Below are positions 8,305 to 23,594 of a stretch of 64,000 nt of DNA, in pieces (positions within the stretch are counted from its first letter, which is position 1; the number at the start of each line of letters is the position of its first letter). This stretch comes from Thiohalobacter thiocyanaticus. GTDB taxonomy: Bacteria > Pseudomonadota > Gammaproteobacteria > Thiohalobacterales > Thiohalobacteraceae. Position numbers and translations under genes: made by a program. The notes beneath the pieces are model-generated. The model made no database searches. It saw only the letters and a program-made list of their open reading frames with translations, and was not told where the DNA came from. Location: positions 682,001-746,000 of the forward strand of contig NZ_QZMU01000001.1 of assembly GCF_003932505.1 (NCBI RefSeq). The letters run 5' to 3'.

Positions 8305-9879
8305 TCACTCCCACTCGATAGTCGCCGGCGGCTTGCCGGAGATGTCGTAGGTCACCCGTGAGATGCGCGGTATCTCGTTGATGATGCGCCTGGAGACATG
8401 GTCAAGGAATTCATAGGGCAGATGCGCCCAGCGCGCGGTCATGAAGTCGATGGTCTCCACGGCGCGCAGGGCGACCACATAGTCGTAGCGCCGGCCGTCG
8501 CCGGTCACGCCCACCGAGCGCACCGGCAGGAACACGGCGAAGGCCTGGCTGACCTTATCGTAGAGGTCATGCTTGCGCAGCTCGTCGATGAAGATGTGAT
8601 CGGCCAGGCGCAGGGTGTCGGCGTATTCCTTCTTCACCTCGCCGAGGATGCGCACCCCCAGCCCCGGCCCCGGGAAGGGATGACGGTAGACCATATCGAA
8701 GGGCAGGCCCAGCTCGGTGCCCAGCTTGCGTACCTCGTCCTTGAACAGGTCGCGCAGGGGCTCGACCAGCTTGAGCTTCATTTTATCCGGCAGACCGCCC
8801 ACATTGTGGTGTGACTTGATCAGGTGCGCCTTGCCGGTCTTGGACCCGGCGGACTCGATCACATCGGGATAGATGGTGCCCTGCGCCAACCAGTTGGCGT
8901 TGGTCAGCCGACCGGCCTCCTCGTCGAACACCTCGATGAACATGTTGCCGATGATCTTGCGCTTCTTTTCGGGATCGTCGACGCCCTTCAGGGCCTTGAG
9001 GAAGCGGTCCTCGGCATCCACCCGGATCACCCGCACGCCCATGTGCTCGCCGAAGGTCGCCATCACCTGGTCGCCCTCGTGGTGGCGCAGCAGGCCGTTG
9101 TCCACGAACACGCAGGTGAGCTGGTCGCCGATGGCCCGGTGCAGCAGCGCCGCCACCACCGAGGAGTCCACCCCGCCGGACAGGCCCAGCAGCACCTCGT
9201 CGTCACCGACCTGGGCGCGGATGGTTTCGATGTGATCCTCGATGATGTTGCCGGGCGTCCACAGGGCCTCGCAGCCGCAGATATCCAGCACGAAGCGGCT
9301 GAGGATACGTCCGCCCTGGCGGGTGTGGGTGACCTCGGGGTGGAACTGCAGGCCGTAGAAGCCGCGCTCGTCGTCGGCCATCCCGGCCATCGGCGCGCCG
9401 GCGGTGCTGGCCATGAGCTTGAAGCCCGGCGGCATCTCGATCACGCGGTCGCCATGGCTCATCCACACATCCAGCAGCCCGTACCCCTCGGGACTGGTGT
9501 GGTCCTCGATATCCTTCAGCAGCCGGGTATGGCCGTGGGCGCGCACCTGGGCATAGCCGTATTCATGGTGTTCGGCGTTCTCCACCCTGCCGCCCATCTG
9601 GAAGGCCATGGCCTGCATGCCGTAGCAGATCCCCAGCACCGGCACGCCCAGCTCGAACACCTGCTGCGGCGCCCGCGGCGAGGTCTCGGCCGTGACCGTC
9701 TCCGGCCCGCCGGAAAGGATCACACCCATGGGGCTGAAGACACGCAGATCCTCCGGATCCATGTCGCAGGGATGGATCTCGCAGTAGACCCCGATTTCGC
9801 GGATGCGGCGTGCTATCAGCTGAGTGTACTGCGAGCCGAAGTCGAGAATGAGGATGCGGTGGGCGTGGATGTCGGTCAT
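8305..9879 (-). CDS. guaA: GMP synthase (glutamine-hydrolysing)
   Basis: Converts XMP to GMP using ATP and glutamine, the last step of guanine nucleotide synthesis. 524 residues, the usual length. The N-terminal class I amidotransferase domain (8-200) has the nucleophile in LGICYGMQ and the His-Glu pair in FHPEVTHT. The ATP pyrophosphatase domain has the P-loop LSGGVDSSV. The C-terminal dimerisation domain ends in the family's [15 protein letters not shown]. Downstream of guaB on the same strand, as in many proteobacteria, but separated by a 137-base gap holding a dispersed repeat. Confidence 0.98.
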   Translation of the reverse strand: MTDIHAHRILILDFGSQYTQLIARRIREIGVYCEIHPCDMDPEDLRVFSPMGVILSGGPETVTAETSPRAPQQVFELGVPVLGICYGMQAMAFQMGGRVENAEHHEYGYAQVRAHGHTRLLKDIEDHTSPEGYGLLDVWMSHGDRVIEMPPGFKLMASTAGAPMAGMADDERGFYGLQFHPEVTHTRQGGRILSRFVLDICGCEALWTPGNIIEDHIETIRAQVGDDEVLLGLSGGVDSSVVAALLHRAIGDQLTCVFVDNGLLRHHEGDQVMATFGEHMGVRVIRVDAEDRFLKALKGVDDPEKKRKIIGNMFIEVFDEEAGRLTNANWLAQGTIYPDVIESAGSKTGKAHLIKSHHNVGGLPDKMKLKLVEPLRDLFKDEVRKLGTELGLPFDMVYRHPFPGPGLGVRILGEVKKEYADTLRLADHIFIDELRKHDLYDKVSQAFAVFLPVRSVGVTGDGRRYDYVVALRAVETIDFMTARWAHLPYEFLDHVSRRIINEIPRISRVTYDISGKPPATIEWE

Positions 9880-9900
9880 GGGAGGTTCTCTGAATTACAG

Positions 9901-9991
9901 GACTTCGTCATTGCAAGGAACGCAGTGACGAAGCAATCTCTGAATCTGGGCGGAAACGGTCACGAGATTGCCGCGCTCCGCTCGCAATGAC
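9901..9991. repeat. Dispersed palindromic repeat between guaB and guaA
   Basis: Contains two inverted arms: CGTCATTGCAAGGAACGC near 9906-9923, and a 31-base arm at 9961-9991 (cacgagattgccgcgctc...). The 31-base arm recurs with one mismatch at 44199-44229 between efp and epmA. Such CATTGC/GCAATG imperfect palindromes are common intergenic repeats in gammaproteobacteria. Confidence 0.8.
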
Positions 9992-10016
9992 GGGCGCGGC
10001 GATTACAGCCCGGTGA

Positions 10017-13033
<3,017 letters not shown>

Positions 13034-13067
13034 GTACCGTCCTGGCTGTGAATCCGCGTTTGTTTGC

Positions 13068-13138
13068 CGTCATTCCAGCGTATGCTGGAATCCAGTGACC
13101 GCAGTGGTTTCTGGATCCCGGCATACGCCGGGATGACG
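13068..13138. repeat. GTCATTCC-type palindromic repeat
   Basis: CGTCATTCCAGCGTATGCTG opens and CCGGCATACGCCGGGATGACG-like sequence closes a tandem pair of hairpins. The same family occurs at 42906-43039 and 52179-52207. It lies between xseA and the M23 peptidase gene. Confidence 0.85.
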
Positions 13139-13253
13139 AAAAAAACGGTAGTTGCAGGTCGGGGCAGCCTGAAAGGCGTGACCCGACATCCCCGCTGTGC
13201 TCAGTGCCAATCTGCGCTACCGTGCAGGATAAGTCCCTGGAAGCAAGGTTCAG

Positions 13254-14081
13254 ATGATGCGCATATTCCTCTTGTTTTTCAGCCTGCTGTTCAGTCAGGC
13301 CCTGTTTGCCGCCCAGCTGCCGAAGGCCGATCCGGTCCCGGGCGGAGTGGCGGTCATCGCCCTCCCCGATCAACCGCAGCCGCCGCAGGTGACCTTCAAC
13401 GGCAACCGCACCCTGACCGTCCGGCACGACAACCGCTGGCACGCCCTGGTCGGGCTGCCGCTCGGCCTGGAACCGGGCGAGCATCGGATACAGGTAGCGA
13501 ACGGCAGCGGCGACAAGCAGCGCATCGCCTTCACGGTCCAGTCCAAGGAATACGAGGCTCAGTACATCACTCTCAAGAACAAGCGCCAGGTCAATCCCAA
13601 CCCGGACGACCTCAAACGTATCCGGAAGGAGTCAAAGCGCATCCGTGCCGCGCTGGCCGCGTTCAATCCCGCCGAGGCCGTCCAGCTCGATTTCAACTGG
13701 CCGGTCGACGGCCGGCTCAGCAGTCCGTTCGGACTGCGTCGCTTCTTCAACGAACAGCCGCGCAAGCCCCACAGCGGCCTGGACATTGCCGCCCCCGAGG
13801 GCACGCCCATCCGCGCGCCCGCCGCCGGCGCAGTCATCGAGGTCGGTGATTTCTTCTTCAACGGCAACAGTGTGTTCATCGATCACGGCCAGGGTCTGGT
13901 GACCATGTACTGTCACCTGGACCGTATCGACGTCAGGGTCGGCGATCGCATCGAACAGGGCGAGACACTCGGCACTGTGGGCATGACCGGCCGCGTCACC
14001 GGCCCGCATCTGCACTGGAGCGTGAGCCTGAACGACGCCCGGGTCGATCCGCTGCTGTTCCTGCCCACTCCCACGCCCTGA
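13254..14081 (+). CDS. Secreted M23 family metallopeptidase
   Basis: A 275-residue periplasmic protein with a cleavable signal (MMRIFLLFFSLLFSQALFA, cut near AAQL). The C-terminal M23/LytM domain (about 140-270) retains zinc ligands in KPHSGLDIAAPEGTPI (His and Asp) and the TGPHLHWSV HxH pair, so it should be an active peptidoglycan endopeptidase. The middle region (about 30-130) resembles the N-terminal beta domain found in other periplasmic M23 proteins. AAGG precedes the start; the second ATG, three bases on, is equally possible. Confidence 0.9.
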   Translation: MMRIFLLFFSLLFSQALFAAQLPKADPVPGGVAVIALPDQPQPPQVTFNGNRTLTVRHDNRWHALVGLPLGLEPGEHRIQVANGSGDKQRIAFTVQSKEYEAQYITLKNKRQVNPNPDDLKRIRKESKRIRAALAAFNPAEAVQLDFNWPVDGRLSSPFGLRRFFNEQPRKPHSGLDIAAPEGTPIRAPAAGAVIEVGDFFFNGNSVFIDHGQGLVTMYCHLDRIDVRVGDRIEQGETLGTVGMTGRVTGPHLHWSVSLNDARVDPLLFLPTPTP

Positions 14082-14210
14082 GCAACGCGTCACGCTTCCC
14101 GCCTCCTGCCCGGCCTCGACTTTCCGCCCGGAAGATTCTTGACTAGACTGTTCAAGTAAGCAGCCGTACGGCGCACTGACCGTTCGAGCCGGCGCGAAAG
14201 GAGCGGCATC

Positions 14211-17200
14211 ATGTCCAGCAGTCTGTTCCGCACATTATCCGGTTCCTCAGCAGCGCCCAAAGCGGCGGAGCTGCGCTCCATCATCGACAATCTCACCGAC
14301 GCCTATTTCCGCACCAATATCGATGGACGCATCCTGCTCGCTTCGCGCTCGATCGAGGCCCTGAGCGGCTACCGACTCGAAGAGGTCATCGGCCGCAACG
14401 TTACCGAGTTCTATCTGGATTCCGCCGCGCGGGCGGATTTTCTCCAGGCACTGGCCGACAACGACGGCCAGGTCCATGGCTACGAGGCCGGCCTGCGCAG
14501 GAAGGACGGGACCGAACTGTGGGTGGCCACCAGCGCCCATCTGCTCCATGACGATGCGGGCGAGGTCATCGGGGTCGAGGGCACGATACGCGACATCACC
14601 GAACGCCATCAGGTCGAGATCGCGCTGCGCGAAAGCCAGGAGCGCTACAAGGCCCTGTTCGACAGCGCCGGCGATGCCATCTTCCTGCTGCAGGACGACC
14701 GTTTCATCGACTGCAACCCAATGACACTGGTGATGTTCGGCTGTACCCGCGAACAGATCATCGACCAGCCGCCGTATCGCTTCTCGCCCGAATACCAGCC
14801 AGACGGCAGACTGTCGAAGGAAAAGGCGCTGGAGAAGATCATGGCCGCCTTCGAGGGCGCCCCACAGAACTTCGACTGGACGCACATCAAGCACGACGGA
14901 ACGCCGTTCCATGCAGAGGTGACCCTGAACCGGGTCGACCTGGGCGGAACACCCCATCTGCTGGCATCGGTTCGCGATGTCTCCGAACGCAAACGCATGG
15001 AAACCGCCCTGCAGCTCAGCCGCCGGAACCTGGCCGAGGCCCAGCGCATCGCCCATGTCGGCAGTTGGGACTGCGACATCGTCACCGAGGAAATGGAATG
15101 GTCGGACGAGATGTTCCGCATTCACGGCTTGGAGCCCGGCAGCCGCACACCTGGCTACGAGCTGCTGGCCGAACGGGTCCACCCCGAGGACTGGCCGGGG
15201 GTGCAGGATGCGATCAATACCGCCCTCCGGGGCGAGGCCTGCCTGGACAGTGAGTTCCGCATCCTGCGTCCCTCCGGCGAGGTCCGCTTCGTGCACGCCC
15301 GGGGCGAACTGATCGGCAACGCCCGGGGGCAGCCGGGACAGATGGTCGGCACCATGCAGGATGTCACCGAGCAGATCCAATCCCTGGCCGCCCTGCGTTC
15401 CAGCGAGGAGCGCTTCCGCGATCTCGCCGAGAACATCAACGAGGTATTCTGGCTGGTCGCGCTCGACTGGCAGAAGGTGTACTACATCAGCCCCGCCTAT
15501 GAAGCGATATGGGGTGAAAGCGTGGAGTCGCTGTATGCCGGTCCGATGTCATGGGCGGAGAGGGTTCATGCGGACGATCGTGACCGGATCCATGATTTTC
15601 TGAGCCAGGTCTCCATTGACCAGGAGGAGGTCCTGTTTCCCGAGTTTCGCATTGTGCGCCGCGACGGCGGGATACGCTGGATCTCGGCCCGGGCCTATCC
15701 GGTGCGCGATCAGGAGGGCCGGCCGATCCGCGTGGCCGGCATCGCCGAGGACATCACCGAACGCAGGCAGGCCGAGGAACAGCTGCGCCAGTCTGCCGTG
15801 GCCTTCGACAACACCGCCGAGGGCATCCTGATCCTGGACACCGAACGCCGCATTCAGGCCGTCAACCGCGCCTTCAGCGAGCTGACCGGCTATGACGAGC
15901 AAGTCATCCTCCACCAGACCCTGGAACGACTGGAGCCGGAACTGGACAATGCCCCCGACAACGGCGTGGACTGGGCGGCCGTGGACCGCAATCGGCGCTG
16001 GCAGGGCGAGGCCCTGCTGCGCCGCGCCAATGGCGAGCTGTTCCCGGCCTGGCTGACAGTGAGCATGGTCCTGGACGCGAGCCAGCGGCCGGCCAATTAT
16101 GTCTACATCTTCTCCGATATCACCACCATCAAGCGCTCACAGGAAAAACTGGACCATCTGGCCCATCATGATCCCCTGACCGACCTGCCCAACCGCCTGC
16201 TGCTCAACGCCCGGCTGGAACATGCTCTGCAACATGCGCACCGGGAACAGTACCGTGTCGGTATTCTGTTCATCGACCTGGACCGGTTCAAGAACATCAA
16301 TGACAGCCTGGGTCACAGCATGGGTGACGAGATTCTCATCGAGGCGGCCCGGCGGCTGAAACAGCTGCTGCGCGAAGAGGACACCGTGGCCCGCCTCGGC
16401 GGCGACGAGTTCATCGTCATCCTCGACGAGGTCGGACACAGTCAGGACGTGATCACCCTGGGCAGCCGGATCATGGAGCTGTTCCGCGAACCCTTCGTAT
16501 TCGGCTTGCACACCCTGCACGTGACCGCCAGCATCGGCATCAGCGTCTATCCCGAGGACGGCCGCGATACCGATACCCTGATCAAGAATGCCGACGCCGC
16601 CATGTACCGGGCCAAGGAACAGGGCCGTGACAATTTCCAGTTCTACACCCAGGAGCTGACCAACAGCGCCTTCGAGCGCATCCTGCTCGAAACCAGCCTG
16701 CGCCGGGCCCTGGACGAGGAGGACCTGGTGCTCTATTACCAGCCGCAGATATCGCTGGCCAACGGCCGCATCATCGGCGCCGAGGCACTGATCCGCTGGA
16801 ACCACCCCGACATGGGGCTGATCGCGCCCAATCGCTTCATACCACTGGCGGAGGAATCCGGCCTGATCGTACCCATCGGCAACTGGGTCCTGCGTACTGC
16901 CTGCGAGCAGGCACGTTACTGGCTGGACATCGGCCTGCCGCTGGAGAAGATCGCGGTCAACATCTCCGGCATCCAGGTCCTGCGCGGCGACATCAGCAAG
17001 GCGATCAAGCGCGCGCTCAACTATTCCCGCCTGGACCCCTGCAACCTGGAGCTGGAAATCACCGAAAGCACCCTCATGCACGAGGGCGGCCAGGCCATCG
17101 CCTCACTGGAATCGCTGCGCACCCTCGGGGTGGAACTGGCCATCGACGACTTCGGCACCGGCTATTCGTCACTGAGCTACCTCAAGCGCCTGCCCATAGA

Positions 17201-17465
17201 CAAGCTCAAGATCGACCGATCCTTCATCAACGACGCCGCCACTGACCCCAACGACGAGGCTATCATCCGCGCCATCATCGCCATGGGCCACAGCCTGCAG
17301 CTCAAGATCGTGGCCGAGGGGGTGGAAACGCAGCAGCAGAGTGAATTTCTGCAGAGCCTGGGCTGCGACGTGGTCCAGGGCTACTACTACGGCCGGCCGA
17401 TGCCGGCGGCTGAGTTCGCGCGGCTGTTCAGCCCGGTTTCTGACGACGGGCCGGGGCGGCAATAA
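14211..17465 (+). CDS. Multi-PAS diguanylate cyclase/phosphodiesterase (GGDEF-EAL)
   Basis: A 1,084-residue cytosolic signalling protein making and/or breaking cyclic di-GMP. It has several PAS domains in series (about residues 20-130, 140-260, 265-390, 395-520, 525-640), then GGDEF (LGGDEFIVIL near 730) and EAL (IGAEALIRWNHP near 856). Both motifs are intact. Later EAL residues (ELEITESTLM, IDDFGTGYSSLSYLKRLPIDKLKID) are also conserved. No transmembrane segments are seen, so the PAS domains likely sense an intracellular cue such as redox or a ligand. ATG 14211 has AAAGGAG upstream. Which activity dominates cannot be told. Confidence 0.92.
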   Translation: MSSSLFRTLSGSSAAPKAAELRSIIDNLTDAYFRTNIDGRILLASRSIEALSGYRLEEVIGRNVTEFYLDSAARADFLQALADNDGQVHGYEAGLRRKDGTELWVATSAHLLHDDAGEVIGVEGTIRDITERHQVEIALRESQERYKALFDSAGDAIFLLQDDRFIDCNPMTLVMFGCTREQIIDQPPYRFSPEYQPDGRLSKEKALEKIMAAFEGAPQNFDWTHIKHDGTPFHAEVTLNRVDLGGTPHLLASVRDVSERKRMETALQLSRRNLAEAQRIAHVGSWDCDIVTEEMEWSDEMFRIHGLEPGSRTPGYELLAERVHPEDWPGVQDAINTALRGEACLDSEFRILRPSGEVRFVHARGELIGNARGQPGQMVGTMQDVTEQIQSLAALRSSEERFRDLAENINEVFWLVALDWQKVYYISPAYEAIWGESVESLYAGPMSWAERVHADDRDRIHDFLSQVSIDQEEVLFPEFRIVRRDGGIRWISARAYPVRDQEGRPIRVAGIAEDITERRQAEEQLRQSAVAFDNTAEGILILDTERRIQAVNRAFSELTGYDEQVILHQTLERLEPELDNAPDNGVDWAAVDRNRRWQGEALLRRANGELFPAWLTVSMVLDASQRPANYVYIFSDITTIKRSQEKLDHLAHHDPLTDLPNRLLLNARLEHALQHAHREQYRVGILFIDLDRFKNINDSLGHSMGDEILIEAARRLKQLLREEDTVARLGGDEFIVILDEVGHSQDVITLGSRIMELFREPFVFGLHTLHVTASIGISVYPEDGRDTDTLIKNADAAMYRAKEQGRDNFQFYTQELTNSAFERILLETSLRRALDEEDLVLYYQPQISLANGRIIGAEALIRWNHPDMGLIAPNRFIPLAEESGLIVPIGNWVLRTACEQARYWLDIGLPLEKIAVNISGIQVLRGDISKAIKRALNYSRLDPCNLELEITESTLMHEGGQAIASLESLRTLGVELAIDDFGTGYSSLSYLKRLPIDKLKIDRSFINDAATDPNDEAIIRAIIAMGHSLQLKIVAEGVETQQQSEFLQSLGCDVVQGYYYGRPMPAAEFARLFSPVSDDGPGRQ

Positions 17466-17539
17466 CGCAGAGACACAGAGAACTGAATATATAAAATCTT
17501 TGCGTCTCCGTGTCTCTGCGAACTCTGTGTTTCCAGCGC
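17466..17539. repeat. CGCAGAGACAC inverted repeat, likely terminator-like
   Basis: CGCAGAGACACAGAG (17466-17480) pairs with CTCCGTGTCTCTGCG (17506-17520), 14 of 15 bases, between convergent genes. A 17-base segment at 17523-17539 reappears in opposite orientation at 50795-50811 just after fimX. It is a dispersed repeat and may also act as a bidirectional terminator. Confidence 0.7.
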
Positions 17540-17550
17540 CGGGCTTCCCA

Positions 17551-18564
17551 TCACCGCCACACCCCGCGCGGCGCGGTGTAATTCTCCAGCACCTTCACGT
17601 AATTGGCCCGCTCGTAGGCGGCCGGGTCGATGGCATTGCGGTGACTGACGCAGCCGCGCATCTGGCGGACGGAGTCATACTCGTGCGCTTCCATCCATTC
17701 CAGCATCCCCTGGTGGATACGGCCCAGCTCCTCCGGGCCCTGCTGCAGCAGCACGCTGCACAGCTGTACCACGTCGGCCCCGGCCATGATGGCCTTGAGA
17801 CTGTCGGCTGCAGTGTGGAAGCCGCCGCTCACCGCAAGGGCGAGGCGCGTGCGGCCGTGCAGAATCGCCGCCCAGTGGATGCGCAGCAACGTCTCGTGGG
17901 ATGAGGACAGGGTCAGACTGGGCACCACCTCGCGCGTCTCCAGATCGATGTCGGGCTGGTAGAAGCGGTTGAACAGCACCACCCCGGCCGCACCGGCCGC
18001 TTCCAGGCTGCCGGCCAGGTGGCCGACCGAACTGAACTGCGAGGACAGCTTCATCGCCACCGGCAGCGAAACCTGCTGGCGCACGGCGTGCAACATCTCG
18101 ATATAGCGGCTCTCCACCTCGGCGGCCGACTGGTGGATATCGGCGGCGATATAATAGACGTTCAGCTCCAGCGCATCGGCCCCGGCCTCCTCCAGCAGCC
18201 GGGCATAGCGCACCCAGCCGGCGTCGCTCACGCCGTTGAGGCTCGCGATCACCGGAATGTCCAGTGCCGCCTTGAGCCGGGCCAGCTGTTCCAGATAGGC
18301 ATCAACATTGTTGATATAGCTGTCCGGCTCGGGCAGAAAGCTGTCGGCCTCGCCGAAGCCGATGGCCTGCTCGTGCAGAAACCGTGCAGTGGACTCTTCG
18401 GCCTGGCGCACCTCCTCCTCGAACAGTGAATACATGACCAGCGCCCCGGCGCCGGCATCCTCCAGCCGGCGGGCGCTGTCCAGGTCGCGTGACAGGGGCG
18501 AGGCCGAGGGGACCAGGGGGGTTTTCAGCTCCATGCCCAGATAATCGGTACTCAGGTCCACCAT
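17551..18564 (-). CDS. Dihydroorotate dehydrogenase-like flavoprotein
   Basis: A 337-residue TIM-barrel protein similar to class 1 dihydroorotate dehydrogenases and PreA. Starts MVDLSTDYLGMELKTPLVPSA; later MKLSSQFSSVGHLAG and a phosphate-binding ALAVSGGFHTAADSLKAIMAG. It starts one base after the nifJ stop, so it is translated from the same operon. Proteins of this type are recurrently found beside nifJ-type pyruvate oxidoreductases and are not the biosynthetic PyrD. Its substrate is unknown; an electron-transfer role with the ferredoxin oxidoreductase is inference. Confidence 0.85.
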   Translation of the reverse strand: MVDLSTDYLGMELKTPLVPSASPLSRDLDSARRLEDAGAGALVMYSLFEEEVRQAEESTARFLHEQAIGFGEADSFLPEPDSYINNVDAYLEQLARLKAALDIPVIASLNGVSDAGWVRYARLLEEAGADALELNVYYIAADIHQSAAEVESRYIEMLHAVRQQVSLPVAMKLSSQFSSVGHLAGSLEAAGAAGVVLFNRFYQPDIDLETREVVPSLTLSSSHETLLRIHWAAILHGRTRLALAVSGGFHTAADSLKAIMAGADVVQLCSVLLQQGPEELGRIHQGMLEWMEAHEYDSVRQMRGCVSHRNAIDPAAYERANYVKVLENYTAPRGVWR

Positions 18565-18565
18565 C

Positions 18566-22187
<3,622 letters not shown>

Positions 22188-22282
22188 GTGTTCCTCCAGC
22201 TGTCATGATCAAGCCTGTTCAGGCCAGCATAGTGGCCAGGGGCAGGGCCCGCCACAGCCAATGTCAGGCGACTTGACCGGCA

Positions 22283-22906
22283 TCAATCGCGCAATTCCAG
22301 CAGCGGCTCGAGCACCGGCCACACATTGTCCAGCAGCCGCGGTTGGGCGGCGGCAGTGGGATGAATGCGGTCGGCCTGCATCAGGCCGTCCTCCAGCGCC
22401 ACGTCCTCAAGCAGAAAGGGCAGCACCGCGGTTTCGTAACTGTCCGCCAGTTCGTGGTAGATATCGGCGAAGGCATCGGTATAGGCCGGGCCATAATTGG
22501 GCGGCAGGCGCATGCCCAGCAACAGCACCCGCGCCCCGGCGGCCTGGGCCCGCTCGGTCATGCCGGCCAGATTGTCACGGCTTTGTTGCAATCCCAGTCC
22601 GCGCAGGCCGTCATTGCCGCCGAGTTCGATCACCACCAGGCAGGGTGTATGTTCCTGCAGCAGCGCCGGCAGCCGTGCCGCGCCGCCGGCCGTGGTCTCG
22701 CCGCTGATGCTGGCGTTGACAACCCGATGTGGATACCCTTGATCACGCAAGCGCTGTTGCAGCAGATGGACCCAGCCCTGCTCCAGTTCCATACCATAGG
22801 CGGCGCTGATGCTGTCGCCCAGCACCAGTATGCGCGGCGCCTCCTCAGCACGCACCGGGCCGGCCGCGACCAGCAGCAGACACACAAGCAGTTTCAGGAG
22901 ACGCAT
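22283..22906 (-). CDS. tesA: Arylesterase / multifunctional acyl-CoA thioesterase I-type GDSL hydrolase
   Basis: A 207-residue periplasmic SGNH hydrolase. Signal peptide MRLLKLLVCLLLVAAGPVRA. Blocks: ILVLGDSISAAYG (nucleophile Ser), SGETTAGG, VIELGGNDGLRG (oxyanion Gly and Asn) and ADRIHPTA (Asp-His). TesA cleaves fatty acyl thioesters and aryl esters and acts as a lysophospholipase in E. coli. Its start codon overlaps that of the divergent ybbA-type gene (CATG at 22904-22907). The tesA/ybbA/ybbP neighbourhood is the same as in E. coli. Confidence 0.94.
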   Translation of the reverse strand: MRLLKLLVCLLLVAAGPVRAEEAPRILVLGDSISAAYGMELEQGWVHLLQQRLRDQGYPHRVVNASISGETTAGGAARLPALLQEHTPCLVVIELGGNDGLRGLGLQQSRDNLAGMTERAQAAGARVLLLGMRLPPNYGPAYTDAFADIYHELADSYETAVLPFLLEDVALEDGLMQADRIHPTAAAQPRLLDNVWPVLEPLLELRD

Positions 22907-23594
22907 GAAGGCACAGGCAAGCGAGGAATTCACGGCGACCATCCGGGCTGAAGGGCTGGACAAGGAAGTGACAACGCCCAAGGGCGCTCTGTCCATCCTG
23001 TCGGATATCGGGCTGCAGATCAACCGCGGGGAAGCGGTGGCCGTGGTCGGCGCCTCCGGCTCCGGCAAGTCCACCCTGCTCGGCCTGCTGGCCGGACTGG
23101 ACCTGCCGACCCGCGGCCGCATCTGGCTTGACGGCCATGAGATCACGGCCCTGGACGAGGACGGGCGCGCGCGCCACCGCGCCGGCCGGGTCGGTTTCGT
23201 GTTCCAGTCCTTTCACCTGCTGGACGCCATGAGCGCGCTGGAGAACGTCATGGTGCCGCTGGAACTGCTGCAGCTGCCCGATGCCGAGGCCCGTGCCGCC
23301 GACTGGCTCAGGCGGGTCGGGCTGCAGGACCGCCTGGATCACACCCCGGCGCAGCTCTCCGGCGGCGAGCAGCAGCGGGTGGCCATCGCCCGCGCCTTCG
23401 CCGTCGAGCCCGGCATTCTGTTCGCCGACGAACCCACCGGCAACCTCGACAGCCGCACCGGCGCCCAGGTGGCCGACCTGCTGTTCGAGCTCAACGCCTC
23501 GCATGACACCACCCTGGTGCTGGTCACCCACGACCCGGCCCTGGCCGACCGCTGCCAGCGCCGGCTCACGCTGGACGCGGGCCGGCTGGTCTGA
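22905..23594 (+). CDS. ybbA: ABC transporter ATP-binding protein (YbbA/LolD-like)
   Basis: A 229-residue ATPase of the LolD/MacB-like group. Walker A VVGASGSGKSTLLGLL, Q-loop FVFQSFHLL, signature LSGGEQQRVAIARAFA, Walker B ILFADEPTGNLD and H-loop VTHD are all intact. AGGAG is placed five bases before ATG 22905. Its stop overlaps the start of the permease (TGATG), so the pair is translationally coupled. It should power the YbbP-type permease; the substrate is unknown, with a link to lipids or esters suggested by tesA. Confidence 0.94.
   Translation: MKAQASEEFTATIRAEGLDKEVTTPKGALSILSDIGLQINRGEAVAVVGASGSGKSTLLGLLAGLDLPTRGRIWLDGHEITALDEDGRARHRAGRVGFVFQSFHLLDAMSALENVMVPLELLQLPDAEARAADWLRRVGLQDRLDHTPAQLSGGEQQRVAIARAFAVEPGILFADEPTGNLDSRTGAQVADLLFELNASHDTTLVLVTHDPALADRCQRRLTLDAGRLV

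Noticed and set aside
8824..9990. Long open frame antisense to guaA
   Set aside because: Mirror of a GC-rich coding gene; composition is His/Gly/Asp-rich and no family resemblance.
14211..17465. CRISPR or tandem repeat structure in the PAS-rich region
   Set aside because: Similarity is between diverged PAS domains, not direct DNA repeats.
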